Positions 51,943-61,111 of a stretch of 64,000 nucleotides of DNA are shown piece after piece. The translations under genes were made by a program, and so were the position numbers. The DNA comes from JALZAI01 sp038207565 (GTDB taxonomy: Bacteria; Actinomycetota; Actinomycetes; Mycobacteriales; Jatrophihabitantaceae). The stretch's first letter is position 1; each line of letters starts with the position of its first letter. A model generated the notes under the pieces. That model was given only the letters and a program-made list of their open reading frames with translations, did no database searches and was not told the origin of the DNA. The stretch lies in the NCBI GenBank assembly GCA_038207565.1, contig JBBQZQ010000014.1, positions 24,598 to 88,597 of the forward strand, given 5' to 3'.

Positions 51943-52338
51943 CTACGCGGGATCAGTGGGCGGTTGATGCTGCTGGGGACTGCCGCCTGCCTCCAGGTAG
52001 GCGGCGCGAGCGTCCGCAAGGCTTTGGCGACCGTTCGGGCCGCCACGCACAACATCGGCGTCGTGGTTGTCTTGGCCGTCGTCCTCCCAGCCGCACTCGC
52101 CGCAGATCTCATACACGCCTCGCTCGTCCAACGTCAGGTGCCCGCAGCAGGGACACGAATACGGCTCGCCTGACGTATCGGCGTAGACGTTCTGTTGCGA
52201 CGTGTACGCGTCGAACCATCGAGTTCGCTGCGCGATCAATTCTTCATCCGACAGGGAGGGGTCGTCATGTGGACCTCGGACGACGCCGGACCCCTCGCCC
52301 TGAGAACGTCGTCGGCGATTGAACCAAGACACCCGCAC
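51943..52338 (-). CDS. Cysteine-rich CPCC-domain protein
   Basis: 131 residues. The signature SCPCCGHLTLDERGVYEICGECGWEDDGQDNHD with four Cys is the CPCC family, followed by GGPNGRQSLADARAAYLEAG. CPCC proteins are small cytoplasmic zinc-binding proteins of unknown function common in accessory regions and phage or polymorphic-toxin neighbourhoods. An N-terminal basic segment precedes the domain. An orphan here. Confidence 0.8.
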   Translation of the reverse strand: MRVSWFNRRRRSQGEGSGVVRGPHDDPSLSDEELIAQRTRWFDAYTSQQNVYADTSGEPYSCPCCGHLTLDERGVYEICGECGWEDDGQDNHDADVVRGGPNGRQSLADARAAYLEAGGSPQQHQPPTDPA

Positions 52339-52460
52339 ATTGTGGCGGGTAGACTGGCCGTGTCAACTCGAACTGGCCCCACTGTGACGGGGCGGATTCT
52401 AGCGATCGTCGCAACACAACGTCTGTTGTCGGTTGGCGATGGTAGTCGCCCGATCAGCGG

Positions 52461-52814
52461 ATGACGGTCTTGATCAGCTCGACTCGCGCTGTGTTGGTGA
52501 TCTTCGACCAGGCGTTGAGTGTGGCGGCGAGGGCGAGCGTGGCGTCGGCCGAGACTCCGCGTTTCGGCGTCGGGTGCACCTACCTCGCGGCAATCGCCCT
52601 TTTCGACGGGCGCGACTGGGCAGTGTTGGGCTCCGGAGCGGCGATGCCGTTCGAGGACGACCGCACCGGAAGCGGCGAGTGGTCGGGCAGGCCGACGTCG
52701 ATCACCGAGCACGCGCGGTCGGCATTGTTCGCCCTGTACGGAAAGTCCGCGGCCGAAATCCAGGACATCGTTACACGTATCGCATCACCCGCACCTCGGA
52801 CACATAGCGGGTAG
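52461..52814 (+). CDS. Hypothetical protein, unrecognised
   Basis: 117 residues, ATG at 52461. Third codon positions are GC-rich as in real genes of this genome. The sequence (VLISSTRAVLVIFDQALSVAARA ... GVGCTYLAAIALFDGRDWAVLG) shows no signal peptide or known motif. It lies in the accessory zone between CPCC and the IS3 element, possibly a phage or toxin-related remnant. Confidence 0.5.
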   Translation: MTVLISSTRAVLVIFDQALSVAARASVASAETPRFGVGCTYLAAIALFDGRDWAVLGSGAAMPFEDDRTGSGEWSGRPTSITEHARSALFALYGKSAAEIQDIVTRIASPAPRTHSG

Positions 52815-52897
52815 GTGGCGCGGCTCTTTGTTCGTACGGTCGCACGCAGCGCCATAAGCGCGCATTGCTCGGCTTGCCAGGCGCGGGTTGTTGCGCG

Positions 52898-53242
52898 TCA
52901 TCTGATGAGGATTGTGAGGAGCTGACATGTTGCGGATTGGCGGTGTTTGACCGGTACGCAGAGCGCGCCGTGGACCGTGATCGTTACGGTGCCGAGACGG
53001 AGTGCAAGGAATGTGGTGGCTTGCTGCTGTAGAACGCCAGCTGGGGATGGGGTCAGCGTTGCCGACTCCGCTGCCCCGGAGATCGTCACTTCGTCGCCGA
53101 CGCCGATGGTCACCGATGGCGTGTGGGGTGTGCCGGCCAGGCCGGCGCAGCTCAGCGAAGTCGTGCCTCGCGGCGCGCACTCGACAGCGGATCGGACGTT
53201 CCGCCCCGCGACCCAGGTTAGGTCTCCACTCTGGGTTGTCAT
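52898..53242 (-). CDS. Hypothetical beta-rich protein or gene fragment
   Basis: 114 residues from ATG 53242. Patterns such as TPSVTIGVGDEVTISGAAE and TTFLALRLGTVTITVHGALC look like beta-sandwich (Ig-like) strands. No signal peptide in this frame, so it may be the C-terminal piece of a larger exported protein whose start has been lost. Coding-like third positions. Next to the IS3 element left end. Confidence 0.45.
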   Translation of the reverse strand: MTTQSGDLTWVAGRNVRSAVECAPRGTTSLSCAGLAGTPHTPSVTIGVGDEVTISGAAESATLTPSPAGVLQQQATTFLALRLGTVTITVHGALCVPVKHRQSATCQLLTILIR

Positions 53243-53445
53243 TCACGCTGGCCAAGTTGTGGGTCGCAGGCGACCGCAGGTGATCGGGCGAATGACACGC
53301 GCATCGACCATGTCCGCGCGGGACGCGCTCGTCGGCTATGAACGTGCAGCCGCGCGCGGGTGCGGCACTGCCCTGCGTGTCAGGGTGAGTTGAGGCCAGC
53401 GGCTCATAGCAAGTCCGCGCCGGCAGGGCGAGATTCAGGAAGATC

Positions 53446-53828
53446 ATGATGTCGAGTTCTTTGCTTTCGCGTCCTGTCGTTGATGATGGGTCGATGAGTG
53501 GTTCCCAGCCTCGGGCCGGTGGTCCGTCGCGGCGGCGAAGCTTTGCCCCGGGCGAGAAGTTGCAGCATCTGGCGGCCTATGACGAGGCGTGCCGGTGCGG
53601 TCAGGGTGGGGCGTATCTGCGTCGGGAGGGGCTGTATTCCTCGCAGGTCACCGAGTGGCGCAAGCTGCGTGACGCCGGCGTGCTGGACGGTAAGCCGGCC
53701 GGTGCGAGGGTCGGGAAGCTGAGTGCGGAGCAGGCCGAGCTTGCGCGGCTTCGTGCCGAGCTCGAGCGGGCTGAGCGTCGTCTGGCGCGGACCGAGGTGG
53801 CGTTGGACATCATGGGAAAAGCGCACGC
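53446..53828 (+). pseudogene. IS3 transposase OrfA, 5' part (split by insertion; 3' part at 56832-56886)
   Basis: Reads the OrfA helix-turn-helix (EKLQHLAAYDEACRCG, YSSQVTEWRKLRDAG) and the leucine-zipper LSAEQAELARLRAELERAERRL up to DIMGKAHA, where the frame is broken at 53828. The missing 3' end, LLETISESAEPGNGSST plus TGA, is at 56832-56886, in the same frame, joining at a shared GC. Removing the insert restores OrfA exactly. Alternative start ATG 53494. Confidence 0.85.
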
Positions 53829-53846
53829 TTATGCGGGTGATCGGTG

Positions 53847-55692
53847 TCAAGTGTTGGCTTTGTCGAGTCCGGTGAGCAGTTTCAGGTAGACCTGTTTGCG
53901 GGTGTGGTTCTTCGCGTCTGGTGGCGTCGTTGAGCTGGTTGGTGAGGGTTTGGCGGTGGTCCTCGGTGGTGGTGAAGTGGGCGCAGGTTTCGCAGATCGT
54001 CTCGTATCGGCAGTCCAGGACGGCGGGTCGGGCGCAGCGGCCGTTGCCGAGCAGGCGGGTGGTCTCGGCGCGTAGCCGTCGCATGTTGGGTCCTTCGACG
54101 GGTGACGCCGAGTTCGTTTCGGTTGGTGCGTATAGGGATTCCACTTGTTCGGTGACGGCGAAGTACTCGTCGGCGACGGTGCGGTCGGCGATTCGGGCGT
54201 AGGTCATCGTCATCGACAGCGAGGTGTGTCCGAGCAGCGCGGCGACGGCCTCGAGGCTCATTCCGTTGTTGATGGCTTGGGTTGCCAGGGTGTGGCGGAG
54301 TTGGTGTGGGGTGACGTGGCCGATCCCGGCTGCGTCGGCGGCGGCGTAGACGGCTTTATCGACGCGCCGGGCGGGGATGGGCCGGCCGCGGTCGGTGAAC
54401 ATGAGGTTGCTGCCGGGCAGCGGTGGGTTGGCTGAGAGCCACTGCTGCAGCAGGTCCTCGACTCGGGGGTGCAGCGGGATGTAGCGGTCGGTGTGCATCT
54501 TCCCGATAGGTGTGCGCAGCCAGCGACCTTCGCCGATCGGGGTGATCGCGTCGCGGGTCAGGGCGATGAATTCGCCTTTGCGCAGACCGGTCCGGGCCAG
54601 CACCTCGACAGTGACCCGGTCGAACAGCGAGGGCAGGGCGCGCGCTGCTCGCAGCAGCGCTGCTGCCTTGGCGTCGTCGAGGAAGCGTGGCAGCGGGTAG
54701 TCGCGGATCGGCATGTCCCCGGAGAAGATCGGGTTGCGGGGCGGGGCGTCGGTGTAGTCCCATTCGATGATCCGATCGAACAGGCACCGCAGGTGCCCCA
54801 GCCGCATCCCGGTCGTCGTCTTCGCTGGCCCGCGGTTGCCGCGATAGCCGGGCTTGCTCGCAAGGAAGGCCTTGAATCCTCGATGTGGGTGCGTCGGATA
54901 CCGGCGACACCGGCCACCTCGGGGTGGTGCCGGCTGAGGTAGTCGGCGAGGTGGCGCAGGGTGGTGTCGATGAGCGCGACGCTGCCTGGGCGCATGCTCA
55001 ACGCGATCTGCGTCAGGTATCGGCGCAGCGTGACCACCAGGATCGGCGACTGGTCGCCCAGGGCGTCCCAGTGCCTGACTCGGCTCGACGGCGAACGCCG
55101 GGTGGTGCGGGCCTGGCTCAGGGTCCCCAGGCTGGTCATCGTCGCGGTGAGTCCGTGCAAAAGGCGTGGACCACGAGATCGGGATTCTGCCGGTGGGCTC
55201 GGCGTAGGAGGCTGTCAATGCGTCAGCGGCCAGCCCGAACATCACCGCGTCGAGCAGACTCGGCGCGACGGATGTCGTCGCGCTGATCTTTGCTAGTGCG
55301 CGCCATTGATGGCGTGCTTCGTGGTCGCTGAAGCCGATGCCGGTCGCGGCGGTGTGGAAGTCGCTGGCGAAGCGTGGGTGCGCCATAGCCGCGTGATGGC
55401 CCCATTCGCTGCCGCTGCGCCGGACGTAGTCCGCCGCGACCGGATAGCCGGTCGCGGTCACCAGGAACGCGGCAACGGTCCGCGTGGTGACCCCGACAGC
55501 GAGCCTGTCCTCCACCGACGCCTTACCCCAACGGGCCAGATCGGTGAAGCTGTGCCGGAAACCGGCCACGCCCGCCCGCCGGGCCCGACGCCCGGCACCG
55601 GAGGCAGCGGCGTCGACGTAGCAGGTGAGCGCTGCTGCTTCGCCGAGCATCGGCGATGACGTTCCGGTAGCGAGGCTCACAGCCGTCGTCAA
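53847..55692 (-). pseudogene. TnpB-like tyrosine recombinase with several frameshifts
   Basis: The protein is read in four pieces. N-terminal ~180 residues run from TTG 55692 (TTGA overlap with tnpA). The frame changes near 55160 (T-run, CCTTTTG where CCTTTG fits), again near 54875 (GATTC where GATTTC fits), and again near 53920. The last piece ends KANT at TGA 53847-53849. The catalytic domain is otherwise intact: TGLRKGEF, HQLRHTLATQ, LGHTSLSMTMTYARI, followed by the Cys-containing tail CETCAHF. Real decay or sequencing error. Confidence 0.8.
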
Positions 55693-56750
55693 CGGTGAAT
55701 GTCCTTTACCTGCAGGGCATTGTCGACTTCCAGGGCGTTATCCAGCGCGGTGATCGCCTGATGGTATTGACCGGAAAGCCAGGTGTCGCTCAGATGCAGA
55801 TAGATCCGGGTGGATTCGATGTTGCGGTCCCCGGCCTGGGCTTGAACCGCCTCCAAGGACATCCCGGCCTCCCGCAGCCGGGTCAGACAGGTGTGGCGCA
55901 GCATGTGACAGGTCACCCGGCCCAGGCCGGCCCGGCCGCGGGCGCCGCTCACGATCTCATCCAGACCCGCCGCCGACAGCGGCCGGCCTCGCCGCGGGCC
56001 CTTCAACACCACGAACACACTGGTCGTTGGCGTCTCGGGCCGTTCGTGGGTGAGGTAGGTCGTCAACGCGGCGAAGAAGCCCGCAGCGACCGGCACGATC
56101 CGGTGGTGGCCGCCCTTGCCCTCGGTGATGGTCAGTTTGCGGTCGGCCAGATCGATATCGGCCAGCCGCAGTTCCAGCACCTCGCAACGGCGTAGCCCGC
56201 CGAGCAGCATGGCCAGCAGGATGGCCCGGTCTCGCCAGGTCCGGGTCGCGATCAACAACACGGTGGCATCGACGGAATCCAGGATCCTGGGCAGCGTGCG
56301 AGGGGTGCGGATCAGCGGAGTCGACCGCACGCGGCCCCGTCGGGCCGCCGGGGCACGCACGCTCAAACCGGTCGGGACCGGGTTCACCGTGACCAGGTCC
56401 CGGGCACCGAGATAGCCATACAGACCGGACAGCGTCGCCAATCGCCGCCAGATCGTGCGTGCCGACAGCCCCGGCTCACCATCATCGAACCGGACCACAT
56501 TGCCGCCCCGCGTGGGTAACCGTTGCGCGGTGATGAAATTCAGGATGTCACCCATCGACACCTCGACCGGGTCCTTGCTGACGACGGTGAAAAACACCTT
56601 CAGGTCATAGCCGGCGGCCAGGACCGAGTTCGGGCGGCACCGGGCCGCGACGAAACGCAGGTAGTCATCGAGCAACTCGTGACCCAACCTCACCTCGACC
56701 CCGGTCTCGCCCAGGGCGCGACGCGTCAGCTGCGGATGAAAACTCGACAT
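55689..56750 (-). CDS. TnpA-like tyrosine recombinase
   Basis: 353 residues from ATG 56750 (GGGAGG site). SAM-like N-terminal domain HELLDDYLRFVAARCRPNSVLAAGYD, catalytic domain with Arg in LLGGLRRCEVLEL, HMLRHTCLTRLREAG, and nucleophile Tyr in ESTRIYLHLS. The usual LGH before the second basic box reads AGDR, so the His/Trp position is substituted. It probably acts with TnpB to transpose the element. Intact. Confidence 0.85.
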   Translation of the reverse strand: MSSFHPQLTRRALGETGVEVRLGHELLDDYLRFVAARCRPNSVLAAGYDLKVFFTVVSKDPVEVSMGDILNFITAQRLPTRGGNVVRFDDGEPGLSARTIWRRLATLSGLYGYLGARDLVTVNPVPTGLSVRAPAARRGRVRSTPLIRTPRTLPRILDSVDATVLLIATRTWRDRAILLAMLLGGLRRCEVLELRLADIDLADRKLTITEGKGGHHRIVPVAAGFFAALTTYLTHERPETPTTSVFVVLKGPRRGRPLSAAGLDEIVSGARGRAGLGRVTCHMLRHTCLTRLREAGMSLEAVQAQAGDRNIESTRIYLHLSDTWLSGQYHQAITALDNALEVDNALQVKDIHR

Positions 56751-56882
56751 GGGGCAACCTCCCGGACCCCGGCCCGCTCCCACCATTCACGGCAAGATCA
56801 TCAGGTCCCAAGATCACCTGCATATCCTTGCGCTCTTGGAGACGATCTCCGAGAGCGCGGAGCCCGGCAACGGGTCGAGCAC

Positions 56883-57905
56883 GTGAGCGACGCAGCGGTG
56901 GCCGAGCTCGCACCCGCGATCGGGGTGCGCGCCGCGTGCGATGCGCTCGGTGTCGCGCAGGCCAGCTACTACCGCCGTCACCGCACCAGCCCGGCACCGC
57001 CGCGGCCGGCACCAATCCCGCACCGTGAACGGGCTCAACCACGCGCGCTCAGCGGGCCCGAGCAGCAGGCCATCCTCGACGAGCTGCACAGTGAGCGGTT
57101 CGCTGACCTGGCCCCGGCCCAGGTGTGGGCGATCCTGCTCGATGAGGGCCGCTACCTGGGCTCGATCGCCACGTTCTACCGGCTGCTGCGCCGTGCCGGC
57201 GAGACTCGGGAGCGTCGCCGACAGGCCACCCACCCGGCCACGGTGAAACCCGAGCTGGTCGCCACCGAACCCAATGCCGTGTGGTCGTGGGACATCACCA
57301 AGCTGCACGGCCCGGCGAAGTGGACCTACTACTACCTCTACGTGATCCTCGACATCTACTCCCGCTACGTCGTTGGCTGGATGGTCGCCAGCCGTGAGTC
57401 CGGACCGCTGGCCCAGGTGCTGATCCGCCAGACCTGCACCAAGCAAGGCATCGGCGCGAACCAGTTGACCATCCACGCCGACCGCGGTTCCTCGATGACC
57501 TCTAAACCGGTCGCGTTCCTGCTCGCCGACCTCGGCGTCACCCAGTCCCACAGCCGACCACACGTCTCGGATGACAATCCGTTCAGTGAGGCCCAGTTCA
57601 AGACGCTGAAATACCGGCCCGACTTCCCCGCCCGGTTCACCTCGATCGAGGCTGCCCGGCTGCACTGCCAGCGGTTTTTCGCCTGGTACAACGACGAACA
57701 CCGCCACACCGGGCTGGGCCTGCACGTTCCCGCCGACGTCCACTACGGCACCGCCGAGGCCGTCCGCGACAAGCGCGCCGGCGTACTCACCACCGCCTTC
57801 GCGGCCCACCCCGAACGGTTCGTCCGCAAGCCGCCCGAACCACCAGCGTTGCCAACCGGCTCCTGGATCAACCCACCGAACGAGAGCGAGGAGACCACTC
57901 AATAA
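56883..57905 (+). CDS. IS3-family transposase OrfB (DDE core)
   Basis: 340 residues from GTG 56883, overlapping the OrfA stop (GTGA), the site for coupling or frameshift fusion. HTH_21 region QASYYRRHRTSPAPPRP and LAPAQVWAILLDEGRYLGS, then the rve core with Asp in VWSWDITKLHG, Asp in LTIHADRGSSM and Glu in NPFSEAQFKTLKYRPDFP, all catalytic residues present. In the split element, OrfAB fusion cannot form unless the insert is excised. Confidence 0.9.
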   Translation: MSDAAVAELAPAIGVRAACDALGVAQASYYRRHRTSPAPPRPAPIPHRERAQPRALSGPEQQAILDELHSERFADLAPAQVWAILLDEGRYLGSIATFYRLLRRAGETRERRRQATHPATVKPELVATEPNAVWSWDITKLHGPAKWTYYYLYVILDIYSRYVVGWMVASRESGPLAQVLIRQTCTKQGIGANQLTIHADRGSSMTSKPVAFLLADLGVTQSHSRPHVSDDNPFSEAQFKTLKYRPDFPARFTSIEAARLHCQRFFAWYNDEHRHTGLGLHVPADVHYGTAEAVRDKRAGVLTTAFAAHPERFVRKPPEPPALPTGSWINPPNESEETTQ

Positions 57906-57954
57906 ATCCTGCTCGATAGTGCCTCATTCAGGTTGACAGCTTCCGCAGGAGTGA

Positions 57955-58557
57955 TCAGGCACCATGCAATGACAATATGATTTTCGCCAGGAAGTCGCTT
58001 GGCAGGTCGCCGGGGCAGCCCGAGGCGTAGAGGTGCTGCTGTAGCCCGCTTGTGGTGAGGGCAAGAACGTCGAATGTGCGCACAGTCCGACTCCCTCTGC
58101 GGTACTCAGCCACGAGTAGGGTGGCCCGGCGTTCGTTGGGCAATGCGACTGGGCGCTGATCGAGAACGTGGCGTGAGGGGTAGCGCTGTTGTTGGAATTG
58201 GTTGTAGGCGCGGACTGAATCTGCGAGGGAGTAGGTGCGAGGCGCGCTGCGTTGTTGCCGCAGGAGCAGCAGCGGCCGATTGCAGCCAGCGGTGAAGGTC
58301 GTGCCCCGATACATCAGTACCAAACCCACCGTTTTGGGGAGGACGGTCGGTGGCGTCCATGATGTCGGGACGCTGACGCGATAACCCGAGCCGCTCCTGT
58401 TGACGACGGTAACTGGCCCACTGGAGCGGGAAAATCCGGTGGACGGGTGACTGCCGTTAGTCGCGTGTCCGGTGCATGCCGGCAACCCAAATGCGAGCAC
58501 GGCAATCACCGCCCATGCGCCGATGCTGCGACGTAGGGAATTCGCGCGGCCAGTCAT
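57955..58557 (-). CDS. Putative lipoprotein coupled to a DUF3298-like secreted protein
   Basis: 200 residues from ATG 58557. Signal with lipobox FGLPACTG, then a compact domain with two further Cys (FTAGCNRP and ASGCPGDLP), probably a disulfide. The start is 2 bp after the upstream gene's stop, so the two are cotranscribed. The gene ends 17 bp from the IS3 right end; the C-terminus KIILSLHGA looks complete, but truncation cannot be excluded. Confidence 0.72.
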   Translation of the reverse strand: MTGRANSLRRSIGAWAVIAVLAFGLPACTGHATNGSHPSTGFSRSSGPVTVVNRSGSGYRVSVPTSWTPPTVLPKTVGLVLMYRGTTFTAGCNRPLLLLRQQRSAPRTYSLADSVRAYNQFQQQRYPSRHVLDQRPVALPNERRATLLVAEYRRGSRTVRTFDVLALTTSGLQQHLYASGCPGDLPSDFLAKIILSLHGA

Positions 58558-58559
58558 AT

Positions 58560-60476
58560 TCACTTGTGCACCGTCGGCGCGAAGCGGGCGATCGCCATTT
58601 GACAGGAGTTCCATCCGCCGAGGTGGCCACCTTCCGGGAAGTAGCGCGCCTCCGTCAACACGGCAGCGGTCGCTTTTCCGTCGGCGTTGAACCCGATGCC
58701 TGCACCCTCGCCGAATTTGACTTCCGCTTTGGCGCTAACCTGTTGAACGCCGTAGATCTGCACGTGACCACTGCCCGCCGCGGCCCACCGGCGAGACAGA
58801 TTCGCGACGTCACCGTCGTTGATCAACGCGTCGAGGGCCTGCAGGTTCCGCGGATCGGTTAACCCCAATTCTGTTGATACATCGGTCTCAAATCCAGCTG
58901 TGCCACCAATTCTTGGAGTCGGTTTTGGGAGTTTCACGTTCGACAAGGCAGTCAATCCGGGAATGGTCGACGCGTCGAGCAGACTTGAGGTCCCCAGCAG
59001 CGTTCCTTCGATCTGAGCGGTGACCGAGTGACCGACCGCGTCTACGGCGTCGCCGATGATCAGCTCTCCTTCACCGGCCCCTCCGATCGTGGCTCCTGGT
59101 TCAGCGTCGCCGCTCAGTTGGGGTGCTGAAAGGCCAACGAGGCTGCCGAAGCTGGTTGAGCCCGCGAACCGGATTCCGACGTAGAAGATCGTGCGGTAGA
59201 ACCTGGCGTTCTGATACTCGTCGCGAACCCCGAGCACACCCTCGAAGGACCCGTTGCTTGATGCACCCGCGGTGCCGTTCGACTCGCCCAGGTCCCCGTC
59301 CAGCCATACCCCCCCTTCCATGAATCGCTCGGATACTTCCAGCTCGGGCGACGTGGGGGGTGCCATGGTCGACTGCAACGATCGAATCAGACGCTCAGCG
59401 GGCTCCGTTGTGCCGGAGCCGAAAGTCAGGCCCTCGCCGATCAGCAGACCGCCGCCCACCGTTGCGGCCCCGCCCTCACCGGCCGACCCCGACCCAGCGC
59501 TGGCTTGCACCTTCTCGCCGAAGATGCCTTCGGCACCTACCTTAAACTGGCCCTTGACCGCGACCGTTGTCGAGGGCTGGGCCGTCTCGGCCAGGGCCAC
59601 GCTTCCGCTGGCACCGACGTGGGCGCCAAGAACCGTCGCACCGGCCGAGAGTTCGGCGCTGACTCGGGCTAGCACGCAATCTGACAATTCTGGTTCGTCC
59701 GCACCGGCAGCAGGCACTACCACCGTCGGTCTCAGAATCGACGCAACCGCCCGATACGACACCATCGTCGAAACAATCCCAACCGCGTCCGCACAGACCT
59801 CCCCCTCGCCGAAGTCCAGATGCAGGCCGTCCGCTGCCAAGCTGACGGCCGAGCCATTCAGGGTTTCCAGCGCGCTCACTACCTGGTTGATGTCGACAGG
59901 GCCGCACTCTTTGGCGATCTGGTTGTACGTCTCGCCGGCCAAAACCCGCTGCCACCCGGGCGCGCTAAAAAATGACGATGGCGTGATTAATGCACCGGAG
60001 GCCACATTGAACGTCATGCCCATCGTGTAGTCGTAGGGGTGCGCCCCTCCTGCACCGGAAAACGTTTGTATCTGGACGAACGACAGGTATCGAGAGCTGA
60101 GAAAGACCGACAGGCAGCCCACCGCTAAGGAGTCCTGCCCCGTTTGCACCCCGAGACGCGATTTGCGCAACAAAACCAGCTGATGCACGGACTGGACGAG
60201 CCAGGCGTCGGTCGAACGCCTGATCTGAGCGTTGATGCGCTGGCTCACGGGGGACGAGATGCTGTACAGGACCGGGAGCTTGATTTCCTCAGCCACGTTT
60301 TGCACGGCACGGATCGTCGTCGACTCCGAAGTCCTGATCGTAGGAGTGTCCGGGTTCGCCTGGGCGCAGGATCGCGCTGGCGCCGCGCCAGCGCTAACGG
60401 GAATGATTACCGTGACGGACAGCGTCCATGTGAGGGCCAATATGGACGGCAGCGTGGCCGCACCGAAGCGGCGCAT
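58560..60476 (-). CDS. Large secreted protein with DUF3298/RsiV-like domain
   Basis: 638 residues from ATG 60476. Signal peptide (LPSILALTWTLSVTVIIPVSAGAAP). Residues ~60-230 resemble the DUF4163/DUF3298 (RsiV extracellular) fold: YLSFVQIQTFSGAGGAHPYDY, FNVASGALITPSSFF and GLHLDFGEGEVCADAVGIVSTMVSY. The C-terminal 380 residues have Gly/Ser/Ala-rich, beta-like repeats (SGSVALAETAQPSTT, AGSGSAGEGGAATVGGG) with no known domain. It is probably surface-exposed; in RsiV the domain binds lysozyme. No sigma factor is adjacent. Confidence 0.75.
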   Translation of the reverse strand: MRRFGAATLPSILALTWTLSVTVIIPVSAGAAPARSCAQANPDTPTIRTSESTTIRAVQNVAEEIKLPVLYSISSPVSQRINAQIRRSTDAWLVQSVHQLVLLRKSRLGVQTGQDSLAVGCLSVFLSSRYLSFVQIQTFSGAGGAHPYDYTMGMTFNVASGALITPSSFFSAPGWQRVLAGETYNQIAKECGPVDINQVVSALETLNGSAVSLAADGLHLDFGEGEVCADAVGIVSTMVSYRAVASILRPTVVVPAAGADEPELSDCVLARVSAELSAGATVLGAHVGASGSVALAETAQPSTTVAVKGQFKVGAEGIFGEKVQASAGSGSAGEGGAATVGGGLLIGEGLTFGSGTTEPAERLIRSLQSTMAPPTSPELEVSERFMEGGVWLDGDLGESNGTAGASSNGSFEGVLGVRDEYQNARFYRTIFYVGIRFAGSTSFGSLVGLSAPQLSGDAEPGATIGGAGEGELIIGDAVDAVGHSVTAQIEGTLLGTSSLLDASTIPGLTALSNVKLPKPTPRIGGTAGFETDVSTELGLTDPRNLQALDALINDGDVANLSRRWAAAGSGHVQIYGVQQVSAKAEVKFGEGAGIGFNADGKATAAVLTEARYFPEGGHLGGWNSCQMAIARFAPTVHK

Positions 60477-60800
60477 CACGTGGTCCTAGGCAGAAGTAGC
60501 GCGTCGATCGCAGTCGTCACTAGAAGCGGCACGCCCGTCACGACGTCTCCTACCGCACGTGTGTATGGCACGGCTGTCTCCTTCGTGGGCGGGAAGCGAC
60601 TTCGCTTCGCAACAGGCTGGCTAGTACGCCATCCCTTTGCGGGGAGCGATTATCGTCAGTATCGGCTTTGGCTAGTTTTCGTCAACGGAAGCTGGGCCGG
60701 TAGAGGGATGACGGCCTATAGCTGTGAGGGGACAATTACCCACACGGGTGTCGGCGTAAGGATGGGGTCGGTGTGAATGGTGGCTGTCGTCTTCGTGCGG
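60477..60800. other. Intergenic gap between the DUF3298-like operon and the receiver-like gene
   Basis: 324 bp, with lower GC than its surroundings. It contains a perfect GAAGCGA/TCGCTTC hairpin at 60593-60608. A plus-strand frame is open through it but has poor codon use. It should hold the promoter of the minus-strand operon ending at 57955. No gene supported. Confidence 0.5.
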
Positions 60801-61109
60801 TTACCTGGTGTGGCGGACTGTGACCGCTAGATCGAGGGCGGCAGCGAGCAGCGCGATCGGCTCAGGGCCGAGGCTGCTGAGCTGGCTGGCTGTGATCGTG
60901 ATCGTGATGAGGTCTGCGTCGAGCCGCAGGATGACCACGGGCATCGACGGGGCAACCCGTTTCGTCCCGACGATCTGCAGGTCGGCCTGGACATCGCTGG
61001 GCGCGAGGGCTAGACCGGCACGGGTGACGGCCTGTTCTAGTCCGAGCCGCAGCAGGGTCGGTCCGCCGTGGACTGCAACGCTGAGCGGTCGAGTTTCGAT
61101 GTGAGTCAC
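60801..61109 (-). CDS. Receiver-like small protein lacking the phospho-acceptor, divergent from a two-component system
   Basis: 102 residues from GTG 61109. The opening RPLSVAVHGGPTLLRLGLEQAVTRAG parallels the receiver of the neighbouring regulator (RVAIVEDHPLFRQGLESAV) but with HGG in place of EDH, and the phospho-Asp strand and LuxR helix-turn-helix are missing. It then has LDADLITITITASQL, unlike receivers. Possibly a pseudo-receiver or a diverged fragment. Starts 2 bp from the kinase GTG, so the two promoters lie inside each other's genes. Confidence 0.5.
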   Translation of the reverse strand: MTHIETRPLSVAVHGGPTLLRLGLEQAVTRAGLALAPSDVQADLQIVGTKRVAPSMPVVILRLDADLITITITASQLSSLGPEPIALLAAALDLAVTVRHTR

Positions 61110-61111
61110 AA

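Larger units (their letters stand above)
53829..56831. mobile_element. ~3.0-kb Tn554-like two-recombinase element inserted in IS3 orfA
   Basis: Between the two OrfA halves lie two minus-strand tyrosine recombinase genes, tnpA (353 aa) and a damaged tnpB (about 610 codons), with TTGA overlap. Order, lengths and absence of terminal inverted repeats or target duplication recall Tn554 (TnpA 361, TnpB 630 aa). No tnpC gene is seen; 18 bp remain past the tnpB stop. No cargo gene. Confidence 0.7.
53378..57938. mobile_element. IS3-family element interrupted by a two-recombinase element
   Basis: Left end TGTCAGGGTGAGTTGAGGCC (53378) and right end GTGCCTCATTCAGGTTGACA (ending 57938) are related inverted repeats starting TGTCA. 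OrfA begins at 53446 and OrfB ends at 57905. Without the 3.0-kb insertion the element is ~1.56 kb, the normal IS3 size. No clear target duplication. Confidence 0.75.

Noticed and set aside
52785..53447. A 220-codon minus-strand frame overlapping the beta-rich ORF
   Set aside because: Arg/His/Pro-rich and in a different frame from the more gene-like 52898-53242 sequence.
53404..55692. A single 762-codon recombinase
   Set aside because: The open frame joins the N-terminal and catalytic parts through frame-shifted, non-homologous middle sequence and runs on into antisense of IS3 orfA; the true TnpB stop is at 53847.
60144..60776. A 210-codon plus-strand frame near the DUF3298-like gene
   Set aside because: Most of it is antisense to that gene and the remainder has unselected third positions.
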